From Klebsiella pneumoniae (lineage in GTDB: Bacteria; Pseudomonadota; Gammaproteobacteria; Ga0077536), in contig CAMCQE010000022.1 in the NCBI GenBank assembly GCA_945876945.1, forward strand, positions 1 to 39,465: a stretch of DNA of 39,465 bases. The letters are read 5' to 3'. The first letter of the stretch is position 1. Every line of letters starts with the position of its first letter. Position numbers and translations under genes: made by a program. Below the pieces are notes generated by a model that searched no databases, was not told where the DNA came from, and saw nothing but the letters and a program-made list of their open reading frames with translations. Positions 17,928-27,078 of this stretch are shown in pieces.

Positions 17928-18787
17928 TGGCCAGTCGCATCATTCTTGGAGTTCTGTTTCTCATTGCCGTGCTGTGGTCCTGCACTTTCAGGGTGTTTGA
18001 ACAGGAGCGCGCGGTGCTGTTCCAGCTCGGCGAAATCAAACGGGCCGATTTCACGCCCGGACTGCATTTCTTGATCCCTGTCTACCAGAACGTGCGGAAA
18101 TTCGACGGCCGCCTGCAGACGCTGGATTCCGAGCCGCAGCGCTTTCTCACCGGCGAAAAGAAAGACGTGATTGTCGATTCCTTCGTGCGCTGGCGCATCA
18201 AAGACGTGGTCAAGTTCTACCTCTCCACGGGCGGTGACTCCCGGCGCGCCGGCTTGCTGGTCTATCAAAAAATCAACGACGCGCTGCGCGTTGAGTTCGG
18301 CAAGCGCAAGGTGCAGGAAGTCGTTGCCGGGCAGCGGGGCGCCATTCTCGACATCGTTAACGCGAAAGCCGCAGAGCGTGGGCAGGAGCTGGGCATCGAG
18401 GTGGTCGATGTGCGCGTGAAGCGCATCGATCTGCCGGCCGAGGTCAGCAACGCAGTGTACGAACGCATGCGCGCCGAGCGCGCGCGGGTGGCGCGTGAAC
18501 TCCGGGCGCGCGGCGAAAAAGCAGCCATCCGCATTCGCGCCGATACCGATCGCCAGGCGACCGTCATTGCGGCAGAAGCCTATCGGGATGGTGAAAGCCT
18601 GCGCGGTGAGGGCGATGCCAAAGCCTCGCAAATTTCCGCCGCCGCCTATTCGCGCGATCCCGGTTTCTATGAGTTTTATCGCAGCCTCGGGGTGTATCGG
18701 GATAGCTTCAAAGACAAGTCCGACGTGCTGGTGCTTGCGCCTGACTCCGCCCTGTTCAAGTACTTCCGGGATCCAAACCCGCGCTAG
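17927..18787 (+). CDS. hflC: FtsH protease modulator HflC
   Basis: The HflK partner in the periplasm-facing SPFH complex that restrains FtsH. The 286-residue protein has one N-terminal membrane segment (about 5-22, IILGVLFLIAVLWSCTF), the SPFH core (FEQERAVLFQLGEIKR onward) and a long helical region with repeated Ala/Arg/Glu (about 180-240). It ends with the conserved SDVLVLAPDSALFKYF. The start shares one base with the hflK stop. Confidence 0.95.
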   Translation: MASRIILGVLFLIAVLWSCTFRVFEQERAVLFQLGEIKRADFTPGLHFLIPVYQNVRKFDGRLQTLDSEPQRFLTGEKKDVIVDSFVRWRIKDVVKFYLSTGGDSRRAGLLVYQKINDALRVEFGKRKVQEVVAGQRGAILDIVNAKAAERGQELGIEVVDVRVKRIDLPAEVSNAVYERMRAERARVARELRARGEKAAIRIRADTDRQATVIAAEAYRDGESLRGEGDAKASQISAAAYSRDPGFYEFYRSLGVYRDSFKDKSDVLVLAPDSALFKYFRDPNPR

Positions 18788-18807
18788 CGGCGGGCTGCCA
18801 AGACTTC

Positions 18808-18993
18808 ATGTGGCATGACCTGATGGCGGCAAGCGCGCTGGTGCTGGTACTCGAGGGCATGCTGCCTTTTCTCAGCCCTGCGCGTTATCGAATGGTAATG
18901 GCGCAGGTGCTCGCGCTGGGTGATGGCGCCTTGCGCCGGCTGGGCTTGCTCAGCATGATTGCCGGCGTTCTAGTTCTTTATTCCGTGAGATAG
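18808..18993 (+). CDS. Small membrane protein, DUF2065 (YjeT) family
   Basis: A 61-residue protein with two hydrophobic segments (about 5-22 and 42-60) joined by a short stretch containing PARYRMVM. This fits DUF2065, known as YjeT in E. coli, found next to hflC in many gammaproteobacteria. No function is established. It lies 20 bp after hflC and 3 bp before hisZ, inside the same transcription unit. Confidence 0.88.
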   Translation: MWHDLMAASALVLVLEGMLPFLSPARYRMVMAQVLALGDGALRRLGLLSMIAGVLVLYSVR

Positions 18994-18996
18994 TTG

Positions 18997-20175
18997 ATGA
19001 CGCGCGATAGTCGTTGGTTGTTGCCTGATGGAGTCGACGAGATCATTCCGCCGCACGCGGCGATGATCGAACACCTTCGCCGCCGTCTGCTGGATGTTAT
19101 TGCCACCTGGGGCTATGCGCTGTGCATCCCCGCCACGGTGGAGTTTCTGGACGCGCTGGTGTCGGGCGGCGGCGACGATCTCGAACTTCAGACGTTCAAA
19201 CTCACCGACCAGGTCAGCGGGCGCTTGCTGGGCATCCCTGCCGATATGACGCCTCAAATCGCGCGCATCGACGCTCACCGCATCAATGCCGAAACCCCCA
19301 CCAGGCTGTGCTACAACGGCCCCATCCTTCACACCATGCCGGATAAATTTGCCGGCTCGCGGAATCCACTCCAACTCGGCGCCGAACTCTACGGCCATGC
19401 CGGCATTGAGAGCGATGCCGAAGTGATTGCGCTGATGGTGGAAGTGCTGGCGGCGGCCGGCGTGGGCGAGGTCACCCTCGATCTGGGCCATATGGGCATT
19501 TTCCACGGGCTGGCTGAAGCCGCTGCGCTCGACGCCGCCGGCGAGGAACGCCTGCTCGATGTGCTGCTCCGCAAGGCCACCTGCGAACTGCCGGAAGTGT
19601 TGGCCGAGGTGCAAGCTCCCGCAGCGGGGTGGCTGTCGGCCTTGCTGGCGCTGAACGGCGACGCCAGCGTGCTGGCGCGCGCCAAACTCGCGCTGGCGGG
19701 CGCACCGGATGCGGTGCGTCAGGCGATTGAGGATCTGGACGCGTTGGTCGCGCTGCTGACCCAGCGCTGCCCCAGTCTGGATGTGCACGTGGACCTCGCC
19801 GACCTTCGGGGGTATCGCTACCACACCGGCGTGATGTTTGCCGCCTATACCCTCCGTATGGGGCGTCCGATTGCCTGGGGCGGGCGCTACGACAATATCG
19901 GCGCGCGTTACGGCCGCGCCCGCGCGGCGACCGGCTTCAGCACCGATCTCAAACTATTGGCGGCCCTTGCTGCCGTGCCGCCGGCCAGCACCAGCGCGAT
20001 TCTGGCGCCGGCAGGTGCAGCGGCCGATTTGCTGGGCGCCATGGCGGCGCTCCGCGCGAGCGGTCAGCGGGTCATTCAGGCACTGCCAGGACAAGCGGGC
20101 GGTGCACGGGAGATGGGCTGCACCAGCGAACTTGTACTGACCGACGGACACTGGGTCGTCACCACCAGCCGTTGA
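18997..20175 (+). CDS. hisZ: ATP phosphoribosyltransferase regulatory subunit HisZ
   Basis: A catalytically inactive relative of histidyl-tRNA synthetase that pairs with a short HisG in the first step of histidine synthesis and gives it feedback control. The 392-residue protein shows the class II synthetase fold: WLLPDGVDEIIPPHA at the start, FKLTDQVSGRLLGIPADMTPQIARIDAH, and GYRYHTGVMFAAYT then WGGRYDNIGARYG. The ATG at 18997 is used; a TTG three bases earlier is also possible. It follows the DUF2065 gene by 3 bp and lies before purA, an arrangement common in beta- and gammaproteobacteria that have the short HisG. Confidence 0.93.
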   Translation: MTRDSRWLLPDGVDEIIPPHAAMIEHLRRRLLDVIATWGYALCIPATVEFLDALVSGGGDDLELQTFKLTDQVSGRLLGIPADMTPQIARIDAHRINAETPTRLCYNGPILHTMPDKFAGSRNPLQLGAELYGHAGIESDAEVIALMVEVLAAAGVGEVTLDLGHMGIFHGLAEAAALDAAGEERLLDVLLRKATCELPEVLAEVQAPAAGWLSALLALNGDASVLARAKLALAGAPDAVRQAIEDLDALVALLTQRCPSLDVHVDLADLRGYRYHTGVMFAAYTLRMGRPIAWGGRYDNIGARYGRARAATGFSTDLKLLAALAAVPPASTSAILAPAGAAADLLGAMAALRASGQRVIQALPGQAGGAREMGCTSELVLTDGHWVVTTSR

Positions 20176-20203
20176 GGCTTGCGCCCGCGCGGCGGTCAAC
20201 TGA

Positions 20204-21526
<1,323 letters not shown>

Positions 21527-21545
21527 GACTGGAGCGTAAAGCCCT

Positions 21546-22127
21546 ATGAGTTTGCCGCAGCCTTTCAGCATTTTTGGCGAGTGGTTGGCGGAAGCCCACA
21601 CGCGCGAGCCCAATAACCCTTCGGCGATGTCGGTTGCCACCGTCGGACCCGGCGGCCGTCCTTCGCTGCGGATGGTGCTGTTGCGGGGTTTTGATGCGCG
21701 CGGCTTCGTGTTCTACACCAACATGGAAAGCCACAAAGGCCACGAGCTGCGCGAGAACGTACAGGTTGCGCTGTGCTTTCACTGGAAGTCGATGGACCGG
21801 CAGGTCCGCATTGAAGGGCGCGCGGCGCTGGTGGACGCAGCTGAGGCCGATGCCTACTACCACAGCCGCCCGCGCGATTCTCAAATCAGCGCCTGGGCGT
21901 CGCGGCAGTCGGAAGTACTGCCCAGCCGCGAAGTGCTGGAAGCACGGGTGGAGAAATACAGCGCCTTATATGCGGTGGGCAAAGTGCCACGGCCGCCATT
22001 CTGGTCGGGTTACCGCGTGGTGCCCGACCTCATCGAACTCTGGGAAGAACGTCCTTTTCGCCTGCACGACCGCCACGAATGGCGGCGCGAAGGTGAAAAT
22101 TGGACCGAAACCCTGCGCTATCCCTGA
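21546..22127 (+). CDS. pdxH: Pyridoxamine 5'-phosphate oxidase
   Basis: An FMN enzyme that oxidises pyridoxine or pyridoxamine phosphate to pyridoxal phosphate. The 193-residue length fits. Typical stretches are SLRMVLLRGFDARGFVFYTN, the SQISAWASRQSEVL region and the C-terminal RPPFWSGYRVVPDLIELW with RLHDR, which bind FMN and substrate. It begins 19 bp after purA and ends the + strand housekeeping run. The convergent gene's stop codon is only 4 bp away, with a small GCCTT/AAGGC hairpin (22129-22140) at the junction. Confidence 0.95.
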   Translation: MSLPQPFSIFGEWLAEAHTREPNNPSAMSVATVGPGGRPSLRMVLLRGFDARGFVFYTNMESHKGHELRENVQVALCFHWKSMDRQVRIEGRAALVDAAEADAYYHSRPRDSQISAWASRQSEVLPSREVLEARVEKYSALYAVGKVPRPPFWSGYRVVPDLIELWEERPFRLHDRHEWRREGENWTETLRYP

Positions 22128-22131
22128 AGCC

Positions 22132-22761
22132 TTACAAGGCCAGGCTGGGTCGTTCGCGGAGCGCGGCGCGCCAGCGCTGCAGGCCTAGATAGTTCTCCGG
22201 CACCGAAAGTTTTATCCAGCCCGCAAAGTCCACCACGCAGATGGCGGTGATGTCCGCCATTGAAAAGAAATCCCCGGCCAGATAGCGCGATTCCTGCAGG
22301 CGGGTGTCGAGGGTAAGCAGAAACTCCTCGGCCCGGGCGCGGCCGCGTTCGGCGAGTGCCGGGATTTGCGCAAAATCCTGTGGCCCGGTGATGGCGCGAT
22401 TCGCCAGCCCTTTGGAGCGATTGCGAAAACACTCCGCGACCGCCCACAGGCCTTCAAGCTCACAGCGTGCGTTCCAGTTGGCCACCAGCCCGCGTTCTTG
22501 TGGGGTGCGGCCCAGCAGCGGCGGTTCGGGAAACGCCGCTTCCAGATAGGCCGCAATGCCCTGATTCTCGGTCAGCGTGGTGCCGTCATCCAGCACCAGC
22601 ACGGGCACCGTGCAGCGCGGGTTAATGGCGCGAAAGGCCGGCGAGAGTTGTTCGTTGGTAGCGAGGTCGACCTGAACCGTTTCAATGTTCAAGCCCTTCT
22701 CGGCGATGAAAATCCGCGCCCGGCGGGGGCTGGGCGCGGTTTGGCAGTCGTAGAATTTCAT
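22132..22761 (-). CDS. Glutathione S-transferase family protein
   Basis: A 209-residue GST-fold protein. The N-terminal thioredoxin-like domain (1-80) has the cis-proline TVPVLVLDDG and the ENQGIAAYLE glutathione-contact region. The C-terminal helical domain has the usual MADITAICVVDF. The reaction is not predictable, since the family includes conjugating enzymes, dehalogenases and isomerases. It lies 38 bp downstream of an acyl-CoA dehydrogenase on the same strand, so the two probably form an operon. Confidence 0.88.
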   Translation of the reverse strand: MKFYDCQTAPSPRRARIFIAEKGLNIETVQVDLATNEQLSPAFRAINPRCTVPVLVLDDGTTLTENQGIAAYLEAAFPEPPLLGRTPQERGLVANWNARCELEGLWAVAECFRNRSKGLANRAITGPQDFAQIPALAERGRARAEEFLLTLDTRLQESRYLAGDFFSMADITAICVVDFAGWIKLSVPENYLGLQRWRAALRERPSLAL

Positions 22762-22799
22762 GGGGTAAGGGGAACGGCAGGGCGCCGTTCCCCTGTGCC

Positions 22800-24092
22800 T
22801 CAGGCGATGAAGCGCGGCTTGGTCGCCAGACCCGGACCCGCTTCGCGCTTGGCCACATGAGCGTTGCCGCCGCGCTTGCTGGGTTCGTCGGTGTAGGTCG
22901 ACATTTCAAGGCGGGCAATCTGGTCGCGATGCACTTCGTCCGGGCCGTCCGCAATGCGGATGAGGCGGGCGTTGGCATACTGATACGACAGGCCGTATTC
23001 CGCCGACACGCCGGCCGCGCCGAATGCCTGAATGGCCCAGTCAATGACTTTGCAGGCCATGTTCGGCACCGCCACCTTGATGCTCGCGATTTCCTTCAGC
23101 GCGAGCTTGTTACCCACGGTGTCCATCTTCCATGCCGCATGCAGGGTGAGCAGGCGGGCCTGGTCGATCATGATGCGGGACTCGGCGATGCGCTCTTTCC
23201 ACACGCTCTGTTCGGCCACGGTCTTGCCGAAAGCCTTGCGCAGACGCAGGCGGCGAATCATGCGTTCCAGCGCGCGTTCGGAAGCGCCGATGAGGCGCAT
23301 GCAGTGGTGGATACGGCCCGGCCCGAGGCGGCCTTGCGCAATTTCGAAGCCACGGCCTTCGCCGAGCAGCAGGTGGTCAACCGGCACGCGCACGTTGTCG
23401 AAAATGACTTCCGGATGGCCGTGCGGCGCATCGTCAAAGCCAAACACCGGATGCATGCGCTTGACGGTCACGCCCGGCCACGGCAGGGGCACCAGGATTT
23501 GCGACTGCTGGCGATGACGGCTCGGGTTGTTGGGGTCGGTCTTGCCCATCAGGATCATGATGCGGCAGCGCGGATCGAGGGCGCCGGAGGTGTACCACTT
23601 GCGGCCGTTGATCACGTATTCGTCGCCGTCGCGCACGATGCTGGTTTCGATGTTGGTGGCGTCAGACGAGGCCACTTCCGGCTCGGTCATCGCGAAGGCC
23701 GAGCGGATTTCACCGTTCAGCAGCGGCTTCAGCCAGCGTTCTTTGTGTTCTTCGTTGCCGTAGCGCTCAATGACTTCCATGTTGCCGGTGTCTGGCGCTG
23801 AGCAGTTGAAGACTTCGGGCGCGAAAGACGAACGGCCCATTTCTTCGCACAGCGGGGCGTATTCGAGATTGGTCAGGCCGGCGCCGCGTTCGGATTCAGG
23901 CAGGAAGAAGTTCCACAGGCCTTCGCTGCGGGCTTTGTCCTTCAGGGTTTCCAGCATCGGAATCGGCTGCCAGCGATCGCCATCGGCGATCTCCTGCAGG
24001 ATCGCTTCTTCGTTCGGGTAGATGTGGGCTTCCATGAAGGCGGCAATGCGCGCCTGCAGTTCCTTCGTTTTGTCGTTGTATTCAAAGTGCAT
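22800..24092 (-). CDS. Acyl-CoA dehydrogenase family protein (ACAD10/11-like)
   Basis: A 430-residue flavoprotein that probably introduces a double bond into an acyl-CoA. It has the N-terminal helical domain, the middle beta domain ([35 protein letters not shown]) and a C-terminal helical domain. That domain holds the FAD-contact motif [16 protein letters not shown] near 379-394, characteristic of the ACAD10/11-like branch. The substrate is unknown. A good AAGGAA site precedes the ATG. It diverges from the LysR gene across 152 bp and leads the dehydrogenase-GST pair, so LysR control is plausible but not shown. Confidence 0.9.
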   Translation of the reverse strand: MHFEYNDKTKELQARIAAFMEAHIYPNEEAILQEIADGDRWQPIPMLETLKDKARSEGLWNFFLPESERGAGLTNLEYAPLCEEMGRSSFAPEVFNCSAPDTGNMEVIERYGNEEHKERWLKPLLNGEIRSAFAMTEPEVASSDATNIETSIVRDGDEYVINGRKWYTSGALDPRCRIMILMGKTDPNNPSRHRQQSQILVPLPWPGVTVKRMHPVFGFDDAPHGHPEVIFDNVRVPVDHLLLGEGRGFEIAQGRLGPGRIHHCMRLIGASERALERMIRRLRLRKAFGKTVAEQSVWKERIAESRIMIDQARLLTLHAAWKMDTVGNKLALKEIASIKVAVPNMACKVIDWAIQAFGAAGVSAEYGLSYQYANARLIRIADGPDEVHRDQIARLEMSTYTDEPSKRGGNAHVAKREAGPGLATKPRFIA

Positions 24093-24244
24093 GGCTTGTT
24101 CCTTGATGAACCCTGTGAGGGTCCGGTTTTGAAGGGACGTGGCTCACGTTTTCGGCGGCGCCGAGCAACGGGTGGGCGCATGCTAGGAATCCGGGCACAA
24201 TTAGTCCAATCAATTCTCGTGATACCGGTGCATAGAAATAAGTG

Positions 24245-25171
24245 ATGAAGCGCGCGCCTCGGGTCGACCTCAATCTGTACCGGATTTTCGATGCCATCTA
24301 TACCGAAGGCAGCCTGACTCGCGCCGGTGAGGTGCTGCACCTCACCCAGCCCGCGGTCAGCAATGCCTTGTCGCGATTGCGTCTCGCCTATGACGATCCG
24401 CTCTTCGTGCGCACCGCCGGCGGCATGGTGCCAACGCCGGCCGCCGAGAGCATCGTGGCCGGCATTCGCAGCGCGCTGCAGCTGCTGGATGAATCCTTGA
24501 ACGCGCGACTCGCGTTTGATCCGCGCGCCGCCAAGCGTCGCTTTCGGCTGAGCGCCGGCGACCAGACGGCGGCCATGCTGGTGCCGCGACTTTTACGCAG
24601 TATTGCGGCGTATGAGTCAGAGATCGAACTCGAAATCTTGCCGCTGCGGCGGGAGTCAGTGCTGCACGAACTGGCGTCGGGCCAGCTCGATTTTGCCTTC
24701 GACGCCTTGCCTCTGTCCGACCCGCAGCTGCTGTCGATGAAAGTGCTGGAAGAAGAAATGGTGTGCGCCGTGCGCGCCGGGCATTGGGCCACGTGCCAGC
24801 CTTTTGGTCTGGACGATTATCTGGCGCTGTCCCATGTGCATGCCTCAAGTCGGCGGCAGGGGCCGGGCCTGATTGATCTGGCGCTCCGGCGTCTTGGTCG
24901 CCAGCGCCGCGTGGTCTTGCGGCTGCCCTATCACCTCGGATTACCGCATGTGGTGGCGGCCACGGATCTGGCGGCGAGTATCCCCAAGTCGCTTGCGCTG
25001 GCCCATGGGCTGCAGGGGTTGCCGCTGCCCTTTGACACACCGCCGGTAGATATCCATGCTTTTTGGCATAAAAGCGCGAACCTTGACGGCGGCAGCCTGT
25101 GGGTGCGCGAACTGCTCGGCGCGTTCGGCGGATCGGGCGTCGAAATAGAGGCTTCAAGAACTGAAACTTGA
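24245..25171 (+). CDS. LysR-family transcriptional regulator
   Basis: A 308-residue activator-type regulator. The N-terminal winged helix (about 8-65) reads LNLYRIFDAIYTEGSLTRAG with LTQPAVSNALSRLR as the recognition helix, and the effector domain follows from about 90. It is closest in pattern to the NodD/LinR/PcpR-like group, by overall impression only. An in-frame GTG at 24242 is an alternative start. It diverges from the acyl-CoA dehydrogenase and is followed by the DUF1302 gene in the same direction. Target genes could lie on both sides. No clear T-N11-A box stands out in the divergent region. Confidence 0.9.
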   Translation: MKRAPRVDLNLYRIFDAIYTEGSLTRAGEVLHLTQPAVSNALSRLRLAYDDPLFVRTAGGMVPTPAAESIVAGIRSALQLLDESLNARLAFDPRAAKRRFRLSAGDQTAAMLVPRLLRSIAAYESEIELEILPLRRESVLHELASGQLDFAFDALPLSDPQLLSMKVLEEEMVCAVRAGHWATCQPFGLDDYLALSHVHASSRRQGPGLIDLALRRLGRQRRVVLRLPYHLGLPHVVAATDLAASIPKSLALAHGLQGLPLPFDTPPVDIHAFWHKSANLDGGSLWVRELLGAFGGSGVEIEASRTET

Positions 25172-25189
25172 TGCCGTTAGTTTTGAGCA

Positions 25190-25221
25190 TGTCGGCACTG
25201 CACAACTGTTCAAAGCCGACA
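25190..25221. promoter_or_regulatory. Inverted repeat between the LysR and DUF1302 genes
   Basis: TGTCGGC (25190-25196) is perfectly matched by GCCGACA (25215-25221) with an 18-nt spacer. No T-run follows. It could be a weak terminator of the LysR gene or an operator for the downstream pair. Confidence 0.3.
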
Positions 25222-25287
25222 CCAGGATGCGCCGCGAAAGGACTCGAAAGCCATGACGTTTTATCGAACGCCAATTGAGAAGCAGCT

Positions 25288-27078
25288 GTGTTCCAAAGGC
25301 TTTTGACATTACTCGCCGCAGGAACGTTGTCTTGCGCTGCGAACGCGACCGATACGACCTTTCACTTGCCAGGCGACATCGATGGCAGCATCCACGGTGT
25401 GCTGAGTTTCGGCACCCAGATCCGTCTTGAAAGCCCGAGCCCCGAGGCCTATGGCGATTGGCCATCGCGCGTGGTGCGCGGCGTGCCGACCGGCTATCTG
25501 ATTGGTCAGCACGGCGGCAGCAATCTTAATTTCGAGGCGGGAGACCAAATCTCGACCGTGCTGAAGGGCGCGATCGACCTCGACCTCCACCGCGGTGCCG
25601 CCGGCATCCTCGTGCGCAGTAATCTCTGGAAAGACTTTGCGCTGGGCGAGCAGGACGTGCGCTACGGCAACTTTCCAAACCGCTTCACGCCCGATTCGCC
25701 GCTGGCCGATCGGGGCTTTGAGGACAGCGCGCAATTCAGCAGCGCCGAACTCCGCGACGCGTACTTCTACAACAGCTTCAAATTAGGCCCGGCGCAAACG
25801 CTGGACGTCCGCATCGGGCGCCAGACCATGCAATGGGGCGAAACCCTGCTGTTGCCCAGCGGCCTGAACGCGGCAATCAATCCCGCCGACTATCCCTCCC
25901 AGCTCCGGCCCGGCGCGCTCCCGACCGACAGGATGCTGCCGGTGGGCAGAGCCAGCTTCAAATGGGCCGAAGGCCAGATCTGGAGCTTTGAAGGCTTCGC
26001 CGATTTTGAATTCCGGCGCACCGTGTTGCCGGCCTGCGGCACCTACTTCGATACCGCGTCCTTCGCCCCGCATGGCTGTGATTTTGGCGGCGTGCCGGGC
26101 GCTTCAGAGCGGCAGCTGCTGGCGTTGGGGAGCTATATCCGTCGCCGAGCGGATGTGGACGCCAACGACATCGGCGGTTTCGGGTTCGCGCTCGGTGCTC
26201 ATTCCAAACTGCTGAATACCGATTTCAAGCTCTACGGCCTGCATACGCCGGCCACCATGCCAACGTTCCGGGTGACGATGGAATCCACCACACCGGGCCC
26301 GCTGGCCGCCAGCTACGCCACGCTGTATCCCGAGGATTTGCCGCTGGTGGGCTTGAGCTTCAAGCACGCGTTTAATCCCGGCGCGAAGCTGTTCGGCGAA
26401 GTGGCCTACCGTCCCGACCAACCGCTGACGCTGAACGTCTTCGACATGTTTGCCGGCTTTGCCAATCGCAATCCGCTCTCCATTTTGGCTTTGCGTAAAA
26501 ACATTCTGGGCATTCCGGTGGGCGGCACCTTCGACGGCTATGACCGCTACGGCGTGGTGACCGGCAGCCTCGGCGCTACCGCCGTTATTCCCGGGCTGTT
26601 CCGCGCCGAGCGGGCGATATTCGCGCTCGAGGCCGGGTTCAGCCATGTGAATGACTTGCCGGCGCCCACCCGCATTCGGTACTGGCGGCCGCCGCAGTAC
26701 GGCGGGGCAGCTTATGCCGGGCCGGGCGGGGCGCTCACGCCCTGTGTGGATCCGCCGGGACTTGCCGGCAGAAGCTGCAGCACCGAGGGCTATATTTCGG
26801 ATTCTGCCGTGGGCTTGCGGGCGCAGGCCTCGGCCAGCTATCCCGGCGCGCTCCTCGGCGCCACCTTGATCCCTTCGTTGTTAGTCACCGCAGATCTGGA
26901 CGGGTTTGCCTTCGACGGCAGCCTCTCCGAAGGTCGCACTATGCTCCGGCCGGCGCTGAAGGCCGAATGGAGTCAACGATACTTTCTGGAACTCAGCGCG
27001 AACGTGTTTTGTGGCGGTGACTACAACCTGATCGTTGACCGTGACTATCTGAGTCTGGTCGCCGGGCTGCGCATCTAA
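25288..27078 (+). CDS. DUF1302 family outer-membrane protein
   Basis: A 596-residue exported protein of the DUF1302 family. Its members are predicted beta-barrels often found with MMPL/RND transporters in hydrocarbon and steroid degraders, and are thought to help move hydrophobic substrates. Residues 1-20 form a signal peptide ending in ANA. The family's GRQTMQWGET motif is near 176-186. The rest alternates short strands and turns and ends with LSLVAGLRI, a typical barrel terminus. Two cysteine pairs in loops (CGTYFDTASFAPHGC and CVDPPGLAGRSC) suggest disulfides. The start is a GTG at 25288. The usual partner DUF1329 is absent. Its stop overlaps by one base the start of an EAL gene. Confidence 0.85.
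   Translation: MFQRLLTLLAAGTLSCAANATDTTFHLPGDIDGSIHGVLSFGTQIRLESPSPEAYGDWPSRVVRGVPTGYLIGQHGGSNLNFEAGDQISTVLKGAIDLDLHRGAAGILVRSNLWKDFALGEQDVRYGNFPNRFTPDSPLADRGFEDSAQFSSAELRDAYFYNSFKLGPAQTLDVRIGRQTMQWGETLLLPSGLNAAINPADYPSQLRPGALPTDRMLPVGRASFKWAEGQIWSFEGFADFEFRRTVLPACGTYFDTASFAPHGCDFGGVPGASERQLLALGSYIRRRADVDANDIGGFGFALGAHSKLLNTDFKLYGLHTPATMPTFRVTMESTTPGPLAASYATLYPEDLPLVGLSFKHAFNPGAKLFGEVAYRPDQPLTLNVFDMFAGFANRNPLSILALRKNILGIPVGGTFDGYDRYGVVTGSLGATAVIPGLFRAERAIFALEAGFSHVNDLPAPTRIRYWRPPQYGGAAYAGPGGALTPCVDPPGLAGRSCSTEGYISDSAVGLRAQASASYPGALLGATLIPSLLVTADLDGFAFDGSLSEGRTMLRPALKAEWSQRYFLELSANVFCGGDYNLIVDRDYLSLVAGLRI

Noticed and set aside
25253-25306. A 17-codon open frame (MTFYRTPIEKQLCSKGF) just before the DUF1302 gene
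   Set aside because: It overlaps the GTG start in another frame and has no run of control codons or attenuator hairpin, so there is no support for a leader peptide.
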